Below, piece after piece: positions 24,720 through 32,915 of a stretch of DNA of 64,000 nt (within the stretch, counting starts at the first letter, position 1; each line of letters starts with the position of its first letter). The position numbers and the translations under genes are program-made. The DNA lies in NCBI RefSeq assembly GCF_036090055.1, contig NZ_CP107970.1, positions 4,418,501-4,482,500 of the forward strand. Direction: 5' to 3'. The notes beneath the pieces are model-generated. The model saw nothing but the letters and a program-made list of their open reading frames with translations. It was not told the DNA's origin and made no database searches. The DNA comes from Nocardioides sp. NBC_00368 (GTDB lineage: Bacteria; Actinomycetota; Actinomycetes; Propionibacteriales; Nocardioidaceae).

Positions 24720-25366
24720 AGCCCGGCGAGCGGTGCCCGGGCGAAGACGATGGCGCCCGGGACCTCGTCGTCCGGCCGCATCAGGAGCTCGGCCTCGATG
24801 TCGAAGCCGGCCTCGCGCAGCCACCGGGAGACCTGCTCGGGCCGGCGCCGGTGGCTGTCGACGTTGATCGGGCGCCCGGCGTAGCCGGTGGTGGAGCGCC
24901 GGGTCTCGTCGCCGACGTGGAACCCGACCAGCACCGGCCCGCCGGGCCGCACCACCCGCCGGAACTCCGCGAAGACCCCTGGCACCGCCGCGTCGGGGAT
25001 GTGGATGACGGACCAGAAGGCGAGTACGCCGCCCACGGATCCGTCCGCCAGCGGGAGATCGGTCATCGACCCGACCTCGAACCCGAGATCCGGGTGGTCG
25101 TGCCGCGCGATCGCGATCATCTCGGGGGAGAGGTCGATCCCGAAGGCGTCGACTCCGAGGTCGTGCAGGTGGCGGGTGACGTACCCGGGGCCGCAGCCGA
25201 CGTCGGCCACCGGCCCACCGCCGCCGTCCCGCACGGTCTCGGCGAAGACGGCCAGCCCCGCACGCAGGTAGGGGCGGTCGTCCAGCAGGCCGCGTACCTT
25301 CTCGGCGTAGCCGGCGGCGTCCGTGTCGTAGGACTCGCGGGTCTGGTTCAGCCAGTCGTCGGGCAT
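24716..25366 (-). CDS. Class I SAM-dependent methyltransferase
   Basis: The 216-residue protein has motif I VADVGCGPGYVTRHL (about residues 53-67), motif II DLSPEMI (about 78), and later LPLADGSVGGVLAFWSVIHIPD and EFRRVVRPGG. This is the UbiE/Methyltransf_11 pattern. The acceptor is unknown. Its stop codon shares the palindrome CTAG with the convergent monooxygenase gene. Confidence 0.88.
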   Translation of the reverse strand: MPDDWLNQTRESYDTDAAGYAEKVRGLLDDRPYLRAGLAVFAETVRDGGGGPVADVGCGPGYVTRHLHDLGVDAFGIDLSPEMIAIARHDHPDLGFEVGSMTDLPLADGSVGGVLAFWSVIHIPDAAVPGVFAEFRRVVRPGGPVLVGFHVGDETRRSTTGYAGRPINVDSHRRRPEQVSRWLREAGFDIEAELLMRPDDEVPGAIVFARAPLAGL

Positions 25367-25381
25367 CGCGGCGGCTCCTGG

Positions 25382-26140
25382 TCAGCCCACGCGCGAGGCG
25401 AGGGCGCTTGCCGCCTGGCGCACCTCGTGGCCGAGGGGAGTGGGGTCGGCGAAGGCGGGGTTGGTGGTCTGGCCGGCGACCTGGATCGCCGCGAGGAACT
25501 CGCCGTCGGCGCTGATCAGGGGTGCCCCGACCGAGGATGCGCCCACCACGCGTTCGTCGTGGGACGCGACCCAGCCGCGCTGCCGGATCTCCTCGAGCTC
25601 ACGGCGGAAGTCCTCGAGCGAGACCCGGGTCCCGTCGGCCCGGGTGAACTCGTCGATCCCGCCGAGCACTGACTCGAGATCCTCGGGATCCATGTAGGCG
25701 GCGATGACCTTGCCCGCACCGAGGTGGAGCGGCAGCCGCTCGCCGATCGGGAGGACGTAGCGCAACGGGTCGCTGCCCTCGACCCGCGCGATCACGGCGC
25801 GCGACGAGCCGGCGCGGACGAATACGGACGCGGTGAGTCCGGTGGCGGCGGCGAGCTGCTGCAGGATCATCGGCGCGGTGGCGGCCAGCCGATTGGTGGC
25901 CAGGTAGGCGTGCGCCCCGAAAAGCATCGCGACACCCGTTCGATAGCCGGTGCCGTCCTGTTCGACACGACCGCGTGCCTCGAGCGCGTTGAGGATGCGC
26001 TGGGTCGTGGCGACGTGCAGGCCGGCTCGGCGTGCGACCTCGCTCAGTCGCAGCGGCGTACGCGTCGCCTCGAGGACCTCGAGGACGTCGATGGCTCTCT
26101 CCAGAGACCGCATCGTGCTTGCCGGTTTCTCCTCGCTCAC
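25382..26140 (-). CDS. IclR family transcriptional regulator
   Basis: The 252-residue regulator has a winged helix-turn-helix at about residues 10-70 (RSLERAIDVLEVLEATRTPLRLSEVARRAGLHVATTQRIL) and an IclR ligand domain (about 85-250) with LPLHLGAGKVIAAYM and RGWVASHDERVVGASSVGAPL. GTG 26140 follows GGAGGAGG closely. It is divergent from the nine-gene transporter/catabolic operon and two palindromes lie between, so it should control that operon in response to the imported acid or a breakdown product. Confidence 0.92.
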   Translation of the reverse strand: MSEEKPASTMRSLERAIDVLEVLEATRTPLRLSEVARRAGLHVATTQRILNALEARGRVEQDGTGYRTGVAMLFGAHAYLATNRLAATAPMILQQLAAATGLTASVFVRAGSSRAVIARVEGSDPLRYVLPIGERLPLHLGAGKVIAAYMDPEDLESVLGGIDEFTRADGTRVSLEDFRRELEEIRQRGWVASHDERVVGASSVGAPLISADGEFLAAIQVAGQTTNPAFADPTPLGHEVRQAASALASRVG

Positions 26141-26197
26141 GTGCCTCCTCCGTTTCGTCGCGACGCATCGAATCCTCGCACCCCCGACCCCGGGGGC

Positions 26198-26226
26198 TTG
26201 ACAGGGTGACGACCGTCACGGATAGT
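26198..26226 (+). promoter_or_regulatory. Promoter of the tct operon with palindromic spacer
   Basis: A -35 box TTGACA (26198-26203) and -10 box GATAGT (26221-26226) are 17 bases apart. The spacer holds the perfect palindrome GTGAC-GACC-GTCAC (26206-26219), well placed for a repressor or activator such as the divergent IclR protein. Confidence 0.65.
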
Positions 26227-26236
26227 TCCTCATGCC

Positions 26237-26253
26237 GTGATACACCTTATCAC
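26237..26253. promoter_or_regulatory. Candidate IclR operator near the tct start site
   Basis: GTGATACACCTTATCAC is a perfect inverted repeat with 6-base arms and a 5-base centre, just downstream of the expected transcription start and 13 bases before the TctB start codon. Its half-site differs from that of the palindrome in the promoter spacer. Confidence 0.6.
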
Positions 26254-26265
26254 AGAATGAGAAGA

Positions 26266-26838
26266 ATGAGCGACAACACCAACATCCCCGCCTCCACGGC
26301 GGCAGGCGGTCCAGCGACCGCCGACGAGCGACGCAGGTCCGTCCTGCCGTTGCTCGTCGCGGCGCTCGTCGTCGCGATCGGAGCGGCCGCGTTCATCGGC
26401 TCGCGCTCCCTCGGCTACTGGGACGACCTCGGGCCCGGGCCAGGCTTCTTCCCGGTCTGGCTCGGCGTGCTCCTGGTCGTGCTGGGACTCGTCTGGTTCG
26501 GCCAGGAGCTGCGCGCACGTCTCCGTCCCGAGACCCCCGAGAACCCGAACAGGCCGGCCGCCGACGAGGAGGAGACGCCCGACTACTCCCTCCCGACCGT
26601 GCTGGCCATCCTGGTGAGTCTGTGCGTGCTCGCGGCCTGCCTCGAGCTGGTCGGCTACCAGGTCAGCATGCTGGTCTTCCTGCTCTTCCACCTGCTGGTG
26701 GTCGGGCGCCGTGGGCCGCTGCAGTCGCTGGTCATCGCGCTGATCGGGAGCTTCGGCGTCTTCTACGCCTTCACCCGGCTGCTGACGGTCCCGCTACCGG
26801 TCTCCGGCATCCCGTTCCTGCGCGACCTGGGGCTGTGA
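26266..26838 (+). CDS. Tripartite tricarboxylate transporter small membrane subunit (TctB)
   Basis: The 190-residue protein has four hydrophobic helices (about residues 23-42, 55-75, 108-130 and 140-165) and the TctB pattern LGYWDDLGPGPGFFPVWLGVLL after helix 1. It works with TctA and TctC to take up a carboxylate with cation symport. ATG 26266 is chosen; ATG 26257 is equally possible and neither has a strong ribosome site. It is the first gene of the operon, 4 bases before tctA. Confidence 0.85.
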   Translation: MSDNTNIPASTAAGGPATADERRRSVLPLLVAALVVAIGAAAFIGSRSLGYWDDLGPGPGFFPVWLGVLLVVLGLVWFGQELRARLRPETPENPNRPAADEEETPDYSLPTVLAILVSLCVLAACLELVGYQVSMLVFLLFHLLVVGRRGPLQSLVIALIGSFGVFYAFTRLLTVPLPVSGIPFLRDLGL

Positions 26839-26842
26839 GGTC

Positions 26843-28348
26843 ATGGACTCCTTCACCGCACTCCTCGACGGCTTCGCCTCCGCGCTGACGCCGCAGAACC
26901 TGCTCTTCGCCCTGATCGGCTGCCTGTTGGGCACGATCCTGGGCATCCTGCCGGGCATCGGCTCGACCGCCGGCATGGCGATCCTGATCCCGCTCACCCT
27001 GACCATGGACCCGACGAGCGCGATCATCATGCTGGCCGCGATCTTCTACGGCGGCGCGTACGGCGGGACGATCACCAGCGTCCTGCTGAACATCCCGGGC
27101 GAGGGCGAGTCGGCGATCACCTGCATCGACGGCTATCAGATGACGTTGCGAGGCCGGGCCGGAGCAGCACTGGCGACGGCCGGGATCGGCTCGTTCATCG
27201 GCGGCACCGTCGCCACCCTCGCGCTCGTCGTGGCGGCGAAGCCGCTCTCGGAGCTGGGTCTGCGGATCGGGCCACCGGAGTTCTTCTCCCTGGTGCTCAT
27301 CGGCCTGGCCCTGCTCGTCGGCCTGGTGGGGCGGTCGGTCCTCAAGGGGCTCATCTCGGCCTGCCTCGGCCTGCTGATCGCGATGGTCGGCATCGACCCG
27401 GTCATGGGCCTGCCCCGGTTCACCTTCGACCAGCCGCACTTCTTCGACGGCATCAGCTACGTACCGGTCCTGGTCGGCATCTTCGGGCTCGGCGAGCTGC
27501 TCGCCACCAGCGGCGGCGCGGCTCCCAAGCCCACGGCCCCGACGCTTCGCCAGCTGCTCCCGACGCGGACCGACCTCCGCCGGGCCGCACCGGCGATCGG
27601 ACGAGGTGCGTCGATCGGCACCGTCATCGGACTCATCCCCGGCGTGAGCGCGGCGATCTCGTCGCTGCTGGCCTACAGCACGGAGAAGAAGGTCTCGCGC
27701 CACCGCGACGAGCTCGGCAGCGGCGCGATCGAGGGCGTGGCCGCTCCCGAGACCGCCAACAACTCGCACAGCAACGCCGCGTTCATCCCGCTCTTCACCC
27801 TGGGCATCCCGGCCTCGCCGGCGATCGCGGTGCTCATGGGCGCCTTCCTGCAGAACGGGCTCACCCCCGGACCACAGCTCTTCACCGAGGCGCCGGACCT
27901 GGTCTGGACCGTCATCGCGAGCCTGTTCGTCGGCAACCTGCTCCTGCTGGTGCTCAACGTCCCGATGGTCGGGCTCTGGACCAGGATCCTCGCGATCCCC
28001 TACTCGGTCCTGCGCGCGGTGATCTTCGCCTTCATCGTGATCGGCTCGTACGCCGTCAACAACAGCGTCATCGACATCTACGTGATGGTGTTCTTCGGCA
28101 TCGTCGGCTTCGTCTTCCGACAGGTGCACCTGCCGCTCGCGCCGCTGGTCCTCACGCTCATCCTCGGTCCGTTCATCGAGAGCGCGCTGCGGGAGTCCCT
28201 GCAGATCTCGCAGGGCGACTTCGGGATCTTCGTCGACCGTCCGCTGTCGCTGGTGTTCCTCCTGGTCGCCCTCGCGGTCCTCGCCGCGTCCGTGTTCAGC
28301 GCCGGCCTGAAGAGAAAGGCAGGGCTGCCCACCGACGCCGAAGTCTGA
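26843..28348 (+). CDS. Tripartite tricarboxylate transporter large membrane subunit (TctA)
   Basis: The 501-residue permease has about eleven or twelve helices and both TctA hallmarks: LLGTILGILPGIGSTAGMAILIPLT near residue 30 and YGGAYGGTITSVLLNIPGE near 72. A later IGTVIGLIPGVSAAISSLLAYSTEKK repeats the first motif, and AAPETANNSHSNAAFIPLFTLGIP follows. It forms the translocation path for the substrate delivered by TctC. It lies between TctB and TctC in the operon. Confidence 0.95.
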   Translation: MDSFTALLDGFASALTPQNLLFALIGCLLGTILGILPGIGSTAGMAILIPLTLTMDPTSAIIMLAAIFYGGAYGGTITSVLLNIPGEGESAITCIDGYQMTLRGRAGAALATAGIGSFIGGTVATLALVVAAKPLSELGLRIGPPEFFSLVLIGLALLVGLVGRSVLKGLISACLGLLIAMVGIDPVMGLPRFTFDQPHFFDGISYVPVLVGIFGLGELLATSGGAAPKPTAPTLRQLLPTRTDLRRAAPAIGRGASIGTVIGLIPGVSAAISSLLAYSTEKKVSRHRDELGSGAIEGVAAPETANNSHSNAAFIPLFTLGIPASPAIAVLMGAFLQNGLTPGPQLFTEAPDLVWTVIASLFVGNLLLLVLNVPMVGLWTRILAIPYSVLRAVIFAFIVIGSYAVNNSVIDIYVMVFFGIVGFVFRQVHLPLAPLVLTLILGPFIESALRESLQISQGDFGIFVDRPLSLVFLLVALAVLAASVFSAGLKRKAGLPTDAEV

Positions 28349-28384
28349 CCCACCCCTCCCTCCACGAAACGAAAGGTCATCACC

Positions 28385-29380
28385 ATGAACCGCGCACCTC
28401 GCGTACTCACCCTCGCCGGTGTCGGGCTGGCGTGTCTCTCGCTCGCCGCCTGCTCCCAGTCCGGCACCACCGCCGCGGCCGGCGACTACCCGACCAAGCC
28501 CATCGAGCTCGTCGTCGGGTACGAAGCGGGCGGCCCGACCGACATCGGTGCTCGCATGCTCGCCAAGGAGCTCGAGGACAAGCTCGACGCCACGATCACG
28601 GTCGTCAACAAGCCCGCCGCCAACTCCCAGGTCGCCTACACGGCGCTGACCCAGGCGAAGCCCGACGGCCACACGATCGCCGCCACCACGTTCCCGTCGG
28701 CGATCATGACCGTGCTCGACGAGAGCCGGGGCGCCTCCTACGAGCGCGACAGCTTCGCGCCGGTGGCCCTCCAGGTCGTCGACCCGACCGCGGTGGCGGT
28801 CGCCCCCGACAGCGACATCAAGACCCCGAAGGACCTGGTCGAGGCCGCCAAGGCGGAGCCCGGGAAGCTGCGCGCGACCACGACCGGTGTCGCAAGCAAC
28901 GAGCACTTCGCCCTCGCCAGCCTGAAGGAGGTCGCCGGCGCCGACCTCGCCCCGGTGCACTTCGCCGACGGCAGCACCGCCGCCACCACCGCATTCCTGG
29001 GCGGCAACACCGAGGTCCTCCTCACCAACGTGAGCGACCTGCAGCCGCTGGCCGACTCGGGCAAGGTCCGCATCGTCGGCGTGATGGACGCCGAGCGTGC
29101 CGAGTCGCTGCCCGACGTGCCGACGTTCAAGGAGTCCGGCTACGACGTGGAGATCTCCTCCTCGCGCGGCTACGCCTTCCCGGCGGGCACGCCGGACGAG
29201 GTCGTCGACGAGATGTCCACCGCCATCGGCGAGATCATGGAGGACCCGGCGTTCCAGAAGAAGATGACCGACGCCGGCCTCGCCCCGTCCTACCTGGACG
29301 CCGAGGAGTACTCCGCCTACTGGGACGAGACCGAGAAGACCTTCGGCGACCTCTTCCCGCTGGTGAAGGCGGACAGCTGA
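28385..29380 (+). CDS. Tripartite tricarboxylate transporter substrate-binding lipoprotein (TctC)
   Basis: The 331-residue protein has a lipoprotein signal with lipobox LAAC (Cys about residue 23), so it is anchored outside the cell membrane. The mature part is the TctC/Bug fold: YPTKPIELVVGYEAGGPTDIGARML near residue 36, NKPAANSQVAYTAL near 75, and PDVPTFKESGYD near 243. It captures the carboxylate for TctA/TctB. The ligand cannot be told. Its TGA shares a base with the next ATG. Confidence 0.95.
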   Translation: MNRAPRVLTLAGVGLACLSLAACSQSGTTAAAGDYPTKPIELVVGYEAGGPTDIGARMLAKELEDKLDATITVVNKPAANSQVAYTALTQAKPDGHTIAATTFPSAIMTVLDESRGASYERDSFAPVALQVVDPTAVAVAPDSDIKTPKDLVEAAKAEPGKLRATTTGVASNEHFALASLKEVAGADLAPVHFADGSTAATTAFLGGNTEVLLTNVSDLQPLADSGKVRIVGVMDAERAESLPDVPTFKESGYDVEISSSRGYAFPAGTPDEVVDEMSTAIGEIMEDPAFQKKMTDAGLAPSYLDAEEYSAYWDETEKTFGDLFPLVKADS

Positions 29381-30063
29381 TGACCGACAGCATCCTCGCC
29401 GACCAGCAGTTCAACCCCGGCGGTCGCGTCGCCAGGGCCCGGCCCGAGCGTCCCGACGAGGCCCTCCTCGACCGGTTCCGCCGCCTCCCCACCGCCAACA
29501 TCGGCGACGCCATGGACCGGTTGGGATCGCTCGACTCCGTCATCGCGCCTGCCTGGCCCGGCGCCAGCATGGTCGGCACCGCGTTCACGGTCTGGACCCG
29601 TCCCGGCGACAACCTCGGCATCCACCAGGCGCTCACCCAGGTCGAGCCGGGTGAGGTGATCGTGGTGAGCGGCGGCGCCGACGAGTCGCGCGCACTCATC
29701 GGCGAGCTCGTCGGTGGCAAGGCCAAGGCCCGTGGCGTCGCCGGGTTCCTCCTCGACGGCGCCGTCCGCGACGCCGACGGCTTGGCCGAGTACGAGATGC
29801 CCGCCTTCGCCCGGTCCCGGACGCCGGCCGGTCCCTACAAGGACGGTCCCTACGCGCTCTCCGTCGACGTCGCCGTCGCCGGCGTGGTCGTACGTCCCGG
29901 CGACATCATCGTCGGTGACGCGGACGGCGTCGTGGTGGTCCCGCTCGAGTCCGCGGCCGTGATCGCGGACCGGGCCGAGGCGAAGCACGCCGCCGAGGAG
30001 GCCACCCGCCGCGACATCGACGCCACGCTCGGCGTCGCCACCGCATCAGGGGATCAGCGATGA
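29380..30063 (+). CDS. RraA family protein (aldolase-like)
   Basis: The 227-residue protein has the RraA fold: TANIGDAMDRLG (about residues 38-49), PGDNLGIHQAL (about 80), and ARGVAGFLLDGAVRDADGL (about 117-135), where the Arg-Asp pair forms the site of HMG/CHA aldolases. In such enzymes a divalent metal helps cleave 4-carboxy-4-hydroxy-2-oxoadipate or a related acid to pyruvate or oxaloacetate. The setting after a carboxylate transporter favours an enzyme over an RNase E regulator. It overlaps the Usp gene by ATGA. Confidence 0.85.
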   Translation: MTDSILADQQFNPGGRVARARPERPDEALLDRFRRLPTANIGDAMDRLGSLDSVIAPAWPGASMVGTAFTVWTRPGDNLGIHQALTQVEPGEVIVVSGGADESRALIGELVGGKAKARGVAGFLLDGAVRDADGLAEYEMPAFARSRTPAGPYKDGPYALSVDVAVAGVVVRPGDIIVGDADGVVVVPLESAAVIADRAEAKHAAEEATRRDIDATLGVATASGDQR

Positions 30064-30461
30064 CGATCATCGTGGGCTACATGCCCGGCGACGCCGGCGA
30101 GCGTGTCCTCGCCGGCGCCGTCCGGGAGGCCCGGACCCGGGGCAGCTCCCTCCTGGTCGTGAACTCCTCGACCGGGGGCGCCTACGCCGACCGCGGCCTC
30201 CTCCCGGGCGCCGAGCTCGAGGTGGTGCGGCAGCGGCTGGCCGACCAGGGCCTCGATGTCGAGGTACGCCAGCATGCCGAGGCCGTCTCCGTCGCCGAGA
30301 CGCTCATCGACGAGGCCGAGCGGGCGGACGCCGAGCTGGTCGTCGTCGGTCTCCGCCGCCGCTCGCGCACCGGGAAGTTCCTCCTCGGCAGCACGGCCCA
30401 GACCGTGCTGCTGCGCGCTCCCTGCGACGTCCTGGCCATCCGTATCCCCGCAGACGCCTGA
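30060..30461 (+). CDS. Universal stress protein (UspA) family
   Basis: The 133-residue single Usp domain starts MTIIVGYMPGD and carries the ATP-binding loop in VVGLRRRSRTGKFLLGSTAQTVL (about residues 96-118), close to the GxxGx9G(S/T) pattern. A Usp gene inside a TctABC operon is seen for several TRAP and TTT transporters, where it may sense energy state. It overlaps the RraA gene by 4 bases, so it is translated with the pathway. Confidence 0.88.
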   Translation: MTIIVGYMPGDAGERVLAGAVREARTRGSSLLVVNSSTGGAYADRGLLPGAELEVVRQRLADQGLDVEVRQHAEAVSVAETLIDEAERADAELVVVGLRRRSRTGKFLLGSTAQTVLLRAPCDVLAIRIPADA

Positions 30462-30491
30462 TCCCGACCCTTCCAGCACGAAAGTTCGACG

Positions 30492-31310
30492 ATGTCACAC
30501 AGCACAATCTCCGACAGTCCGTTCCAGCCCGCCCACGTGGCGATCCTCGGTCTCGGCGAGGTGGGCCGCATCTACGGCACCGCCCTCGCCGAGGCGGGCC
30601 ACAGGGTCACCGGCTTCGACCCCTACCTCCAGGAGTCTCCGGCAGGTGTCGAGGTCGCGGACACGCTGGAGAAGGCGGTCGAGGACGCGCAGATCGTGGT
30701 CATCCTGACCGCCGCTTCGGCGAGCCGCTCGGTCGCCGAGGCCGCCGCGCCGGTGCTCGCGCCCGGAGCCGTCTACGCCGACTTCACCTCGTCCGGGCCG
30801 ACGGAGAAGCGGCAGCTGACCAGCGTCTTCGAGGGGCGGGAGGACGTACGTCTGGTCGATGTCGCCATCCTGGGACCGGTCATCCAGCTCGGCACCTCGA
30901 CTCCGCTGATGGCAGCCGGACCGGCGGGGGAGACGGTGGCTGCGCTGATGCGGCCGCTGGGCACGCCGGTCGAGGTGGTCGGCGGCGACCTCGGTGACGC
31001 GATGGCGCACAAGCTGCTGCGCAGCGTCTTCATGAAGGGGCTCGCGTCGGTCGTCGTCGAGGCGGTCGGTGCCGGACGCGGCGCCGGGATGGAAGAGTGG
31101 ATCCGTGGCCAGATCGCGGGTGTTCTCGCCGGGGACGGACAGGCGGTCATCGACCGCTTCCTCACCGGCACGGCGAAGCACGCCGCTCGCCGGGCGGCGG
31201 AGATGCGCTCGACCAGTGCCTACCTCGCCGATCTGGGGGTCCATGGTGAGATGACGGAGGCCTCGATGACAGCGTTGGAGCGGATGGCCGGCGACGGGAA
31301 GCCGTCGTGA
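30492..31310 (+). CDS. NAD(P)-dependent oxidoreductase, 6PGDH-like with DUF1932
   Basis: The 272-residue protein has a Rossmann motif GLGEVG (about residues 20-25), the 6-phosphogluconate/3-hydroxyisobutyrate dehydrogenase pattern DFTSSGPTEK (about 98) and a C-terminal DUF1932-like helical domain with HKLLRSVFMKGLASVVVEA (about 173-191; Lys is the likely catalytic residue). It probably oxidises a hydroxy acid made in this pathway. It starts MSHSTISDS and overlaps the following permease gene by ATGA or GTGA. Confidence 0.85.
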   Translation: MSHSTISDSPFQPAHVAILGLGEVGRIYGTALAEAGHRVTGFDPYLQESPAGVEVADTLEKAVEDAQIVVILTAASASRSVAEAAAPVLAPGAVYADFTSSGPTEKRQLTSVFEGREDVRLVDVAILGPVIQLGTSTPLMAAGPAGETVAALMRPLGTPVEVVGGDLGDAMAHKLLRSVFMKGLASVVVEAVGAGRGAGMEEWIRGQIAGVLAGDGQAVIDRFLTGTAKHAARRAAEMRSTSAYLADLGVHGEMTEASMTALERMAGDGKPS

Positions 31311-32650
31311 TCGGCGTCTGGGCGCTCGGCGTCTACCTGGTGGTGATCCTGGCCTGGACGACGCTGCTGCGCCGCAACGTCGGCGAAGCCATGGTCGTCG
31401 GGTTCGTCGTCGCCGCGGCGTTCAACGGAGCGCAGTTCCTCAGCGCGGGCTGGGACGCCCTCTACGCAGCGCTCGTCGACGAGATCGTCTACGCCACCGT
31501 CATCTTCGTCTTCATGGGCTACCTCCTGGAGAAGGCGGGCGTCACCCACCGGATGATCGACCTGCTCGACGCCCTCATCGGACACCGCCGTGGCGGCCCG
31601 GCGTACGTCTCGACGGTCGCCTCCGCGGGCCTCGGCAGCATCGTCCACAACCAAGCGGCGATCGCCGCCACCGTCGGGTCGGTGACGATCCCGTGGATGG
31701 AGCGCACCCGCGTCGACCGCACCACCGCCGCCACGATCGTGGCCGGCAACGCGGGCATGGGCATCACCTTCCCGTTCAGCGCCTCGATGTTCGTCCTGGT
31801 CGGCTCCTCGGTCGGCGGCGCCCTCGTCGACGTCGACTCGCTGATCGTGCCGCTGCTGATCGGCGGCCTGTGGTGCGTGCTCCACCGCCTGATCGTCACC
31901 TACCTGCTCGTACGCCGCTCCACCCGCGGGAGCGGTCCGGCCGTGTCGCGCAGCGGCCGGGACGTACGGGCCGCGTTCTCCCACGGCTGGCCGACGCTGC
32001 TGCTGTTCGCCGGGATCGCCGTCCCGATCGTGCTCACCACCGGCGCCGTCGCCGAGGCGCTCACCGAGCGGATCGGCACCGACGTGACCGAGGCGCTGAG
32101 CCCGATCTTCTGGATGCCGGTGATCCTGATCCTGATCGGCCTGCTCCTCGGCCGTGGCCGGCTGCCGCGCGACGGCCGGGGATGGGCCGAGCTGATCGGC
32201 AGCTCGGCGCCCCGGTTCGGGGTCGTCGGCCTGACCGTGCTGTTCGCCTTTGCCGGCGCGAACGCGCTGGCGACGACCGGCCTGCCCGAGCAGTTGGCCG
32301 GGCTGCTCGGTGACCTCGATCTCCCGGTGTGGCTGCTGGCCCTGGTCATCGGGATCATCGTCGTCGCCGTCGCGGCACCGCTCTCCAGCACGGCGACGAT
32401 GGCAGCCGTCGGTGTCGTCGGCGTCGCCGCGCTCGCCGCCGCGGGCGTACCCGCCACCACCGCAGCGGTCGCGGTCCTCATCTTCTCCTCCTGCGAGGCT
32501 GCCGTGCCGCCTGGCGGAGCGCCGCTGTACGTCGCCTGTGGCATCGCCGGCGTCGATCCGCTACACACGTTCCGCAGGATGCTGGCCTACTACGCGCTGC
32601 CGCTGCTCGGTATCGGCGTGCTCGTGGCCTCCGGAATCCTGCCGGTCTGA
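31307..32650 (+). CDS. DctM-like large permease
   Basis: The 447-residue membrane protein has about twelve helices and resembles the TRAP large subunit DctM/ion-transporter fold, with GNAGMGITFPFSASMFVLVGSSVGG near residue 146 and PPGGAPLYVACGIAGVDPLHTFRRML near 400. No DctP binding protein and no ordinary DctQ gene accompany it, so it may work alone or with the 82-residue protein that follows. It gives the operon a second transporter next to TctBAC. Its start overlaps the preceding gene by 4 bases. Confidence 0.8.
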   Translation: MIGVWALGVYLVVILAWTTLLRRNVGEAMVVGFVVAAAFNGAQFLSAGWDALYAALVDEIVYATVIFVFMGYLLEKAGVTHRMIDLLDALIGHRRGGPAYVSTVASAGLGSIVHNQAAIAATVGSVTIPWMERTRVDRTTAATIVAGNAGMGITFPFSASMFVLVGSSVGGALVDVDSLIVPLLIGGLWCVLHRLIVTYLLVRRSTRGSGPAVSRSGRDVRAAFSHGWPTLLLFAGIAVPIVLTTGAVAEALTERIGTDVTEALSPIFWMPVILILIGLLLGRGRLPRDGRGWAELIGSSAPRFGVVGLTVLFAFAGANALATTGLPEQLAGLLGDLDLPVWLLALVIGIIVVAVAAPLSSTATMAAVGVVGVAALAAAGVPATTAAVAVLIFSSCEAAVPPGGAPLYVACGIAGVDPLHTFRRMLAYYALPLLGIGVLVASGILPV

Positions 32651-32666
32651 GAAAGGACGGACACCC

Positions 32667-32915
32667 ATGACCCGATCGATCCTCCACACCCTCTTCGTCT
32701 CGTCGCTGGTCGTCGCGCTGCTCGGCGGTCTCGCGCTCATCGGCCTGCAGGCCGTCGGCCTGGTCGTCGGCAGCCAGGCGCTCGTCGTCGGCCCGAACGG
32801 CCTGTTCAAGACGGTCCTGTGCGTCGCCGCCTCGATCGCGGCCGTCGCCGCCTACCTCCTCATCCACGTCGGCTCCGAGGTGAAGGCGCGCGACGACGCA
32901 GGAGCGAACAGATGA
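32667..32915 (+). CDS. 82-residue two-helix membrane protein
   Basis: The product has two hydrophobic segments (about residues 8-35 and 46-68) and a charged tail KARDDAGANR. ATG 32667 follows GAAAGGACGG. It sits 16 bases after the DctM-like gene and overlaps the cyclase gene by ATGA, so it is a regular member of the operon. It may be a reduced small subunit for the DctM-like permease; DctQ proteins are usually about twice this size. I do not recognise a family. Confidence 0.65.
   Translation: MTRSILHTLFVSSLVVALLGGLALIGLQAVGLVVGSQALVVGPNGLFKTVLCVAASIAAVAAYLLIHVGSEVKARDDAGANR

Noticed and set aside
26771..28960. A 729-codon open frame antisense to tctA and tctC
   Set aside because: Crosses two real genes on the other strand and is dominated by Asp/Arg/Glu/Gln-rich sequence typical of high-GC shadows.
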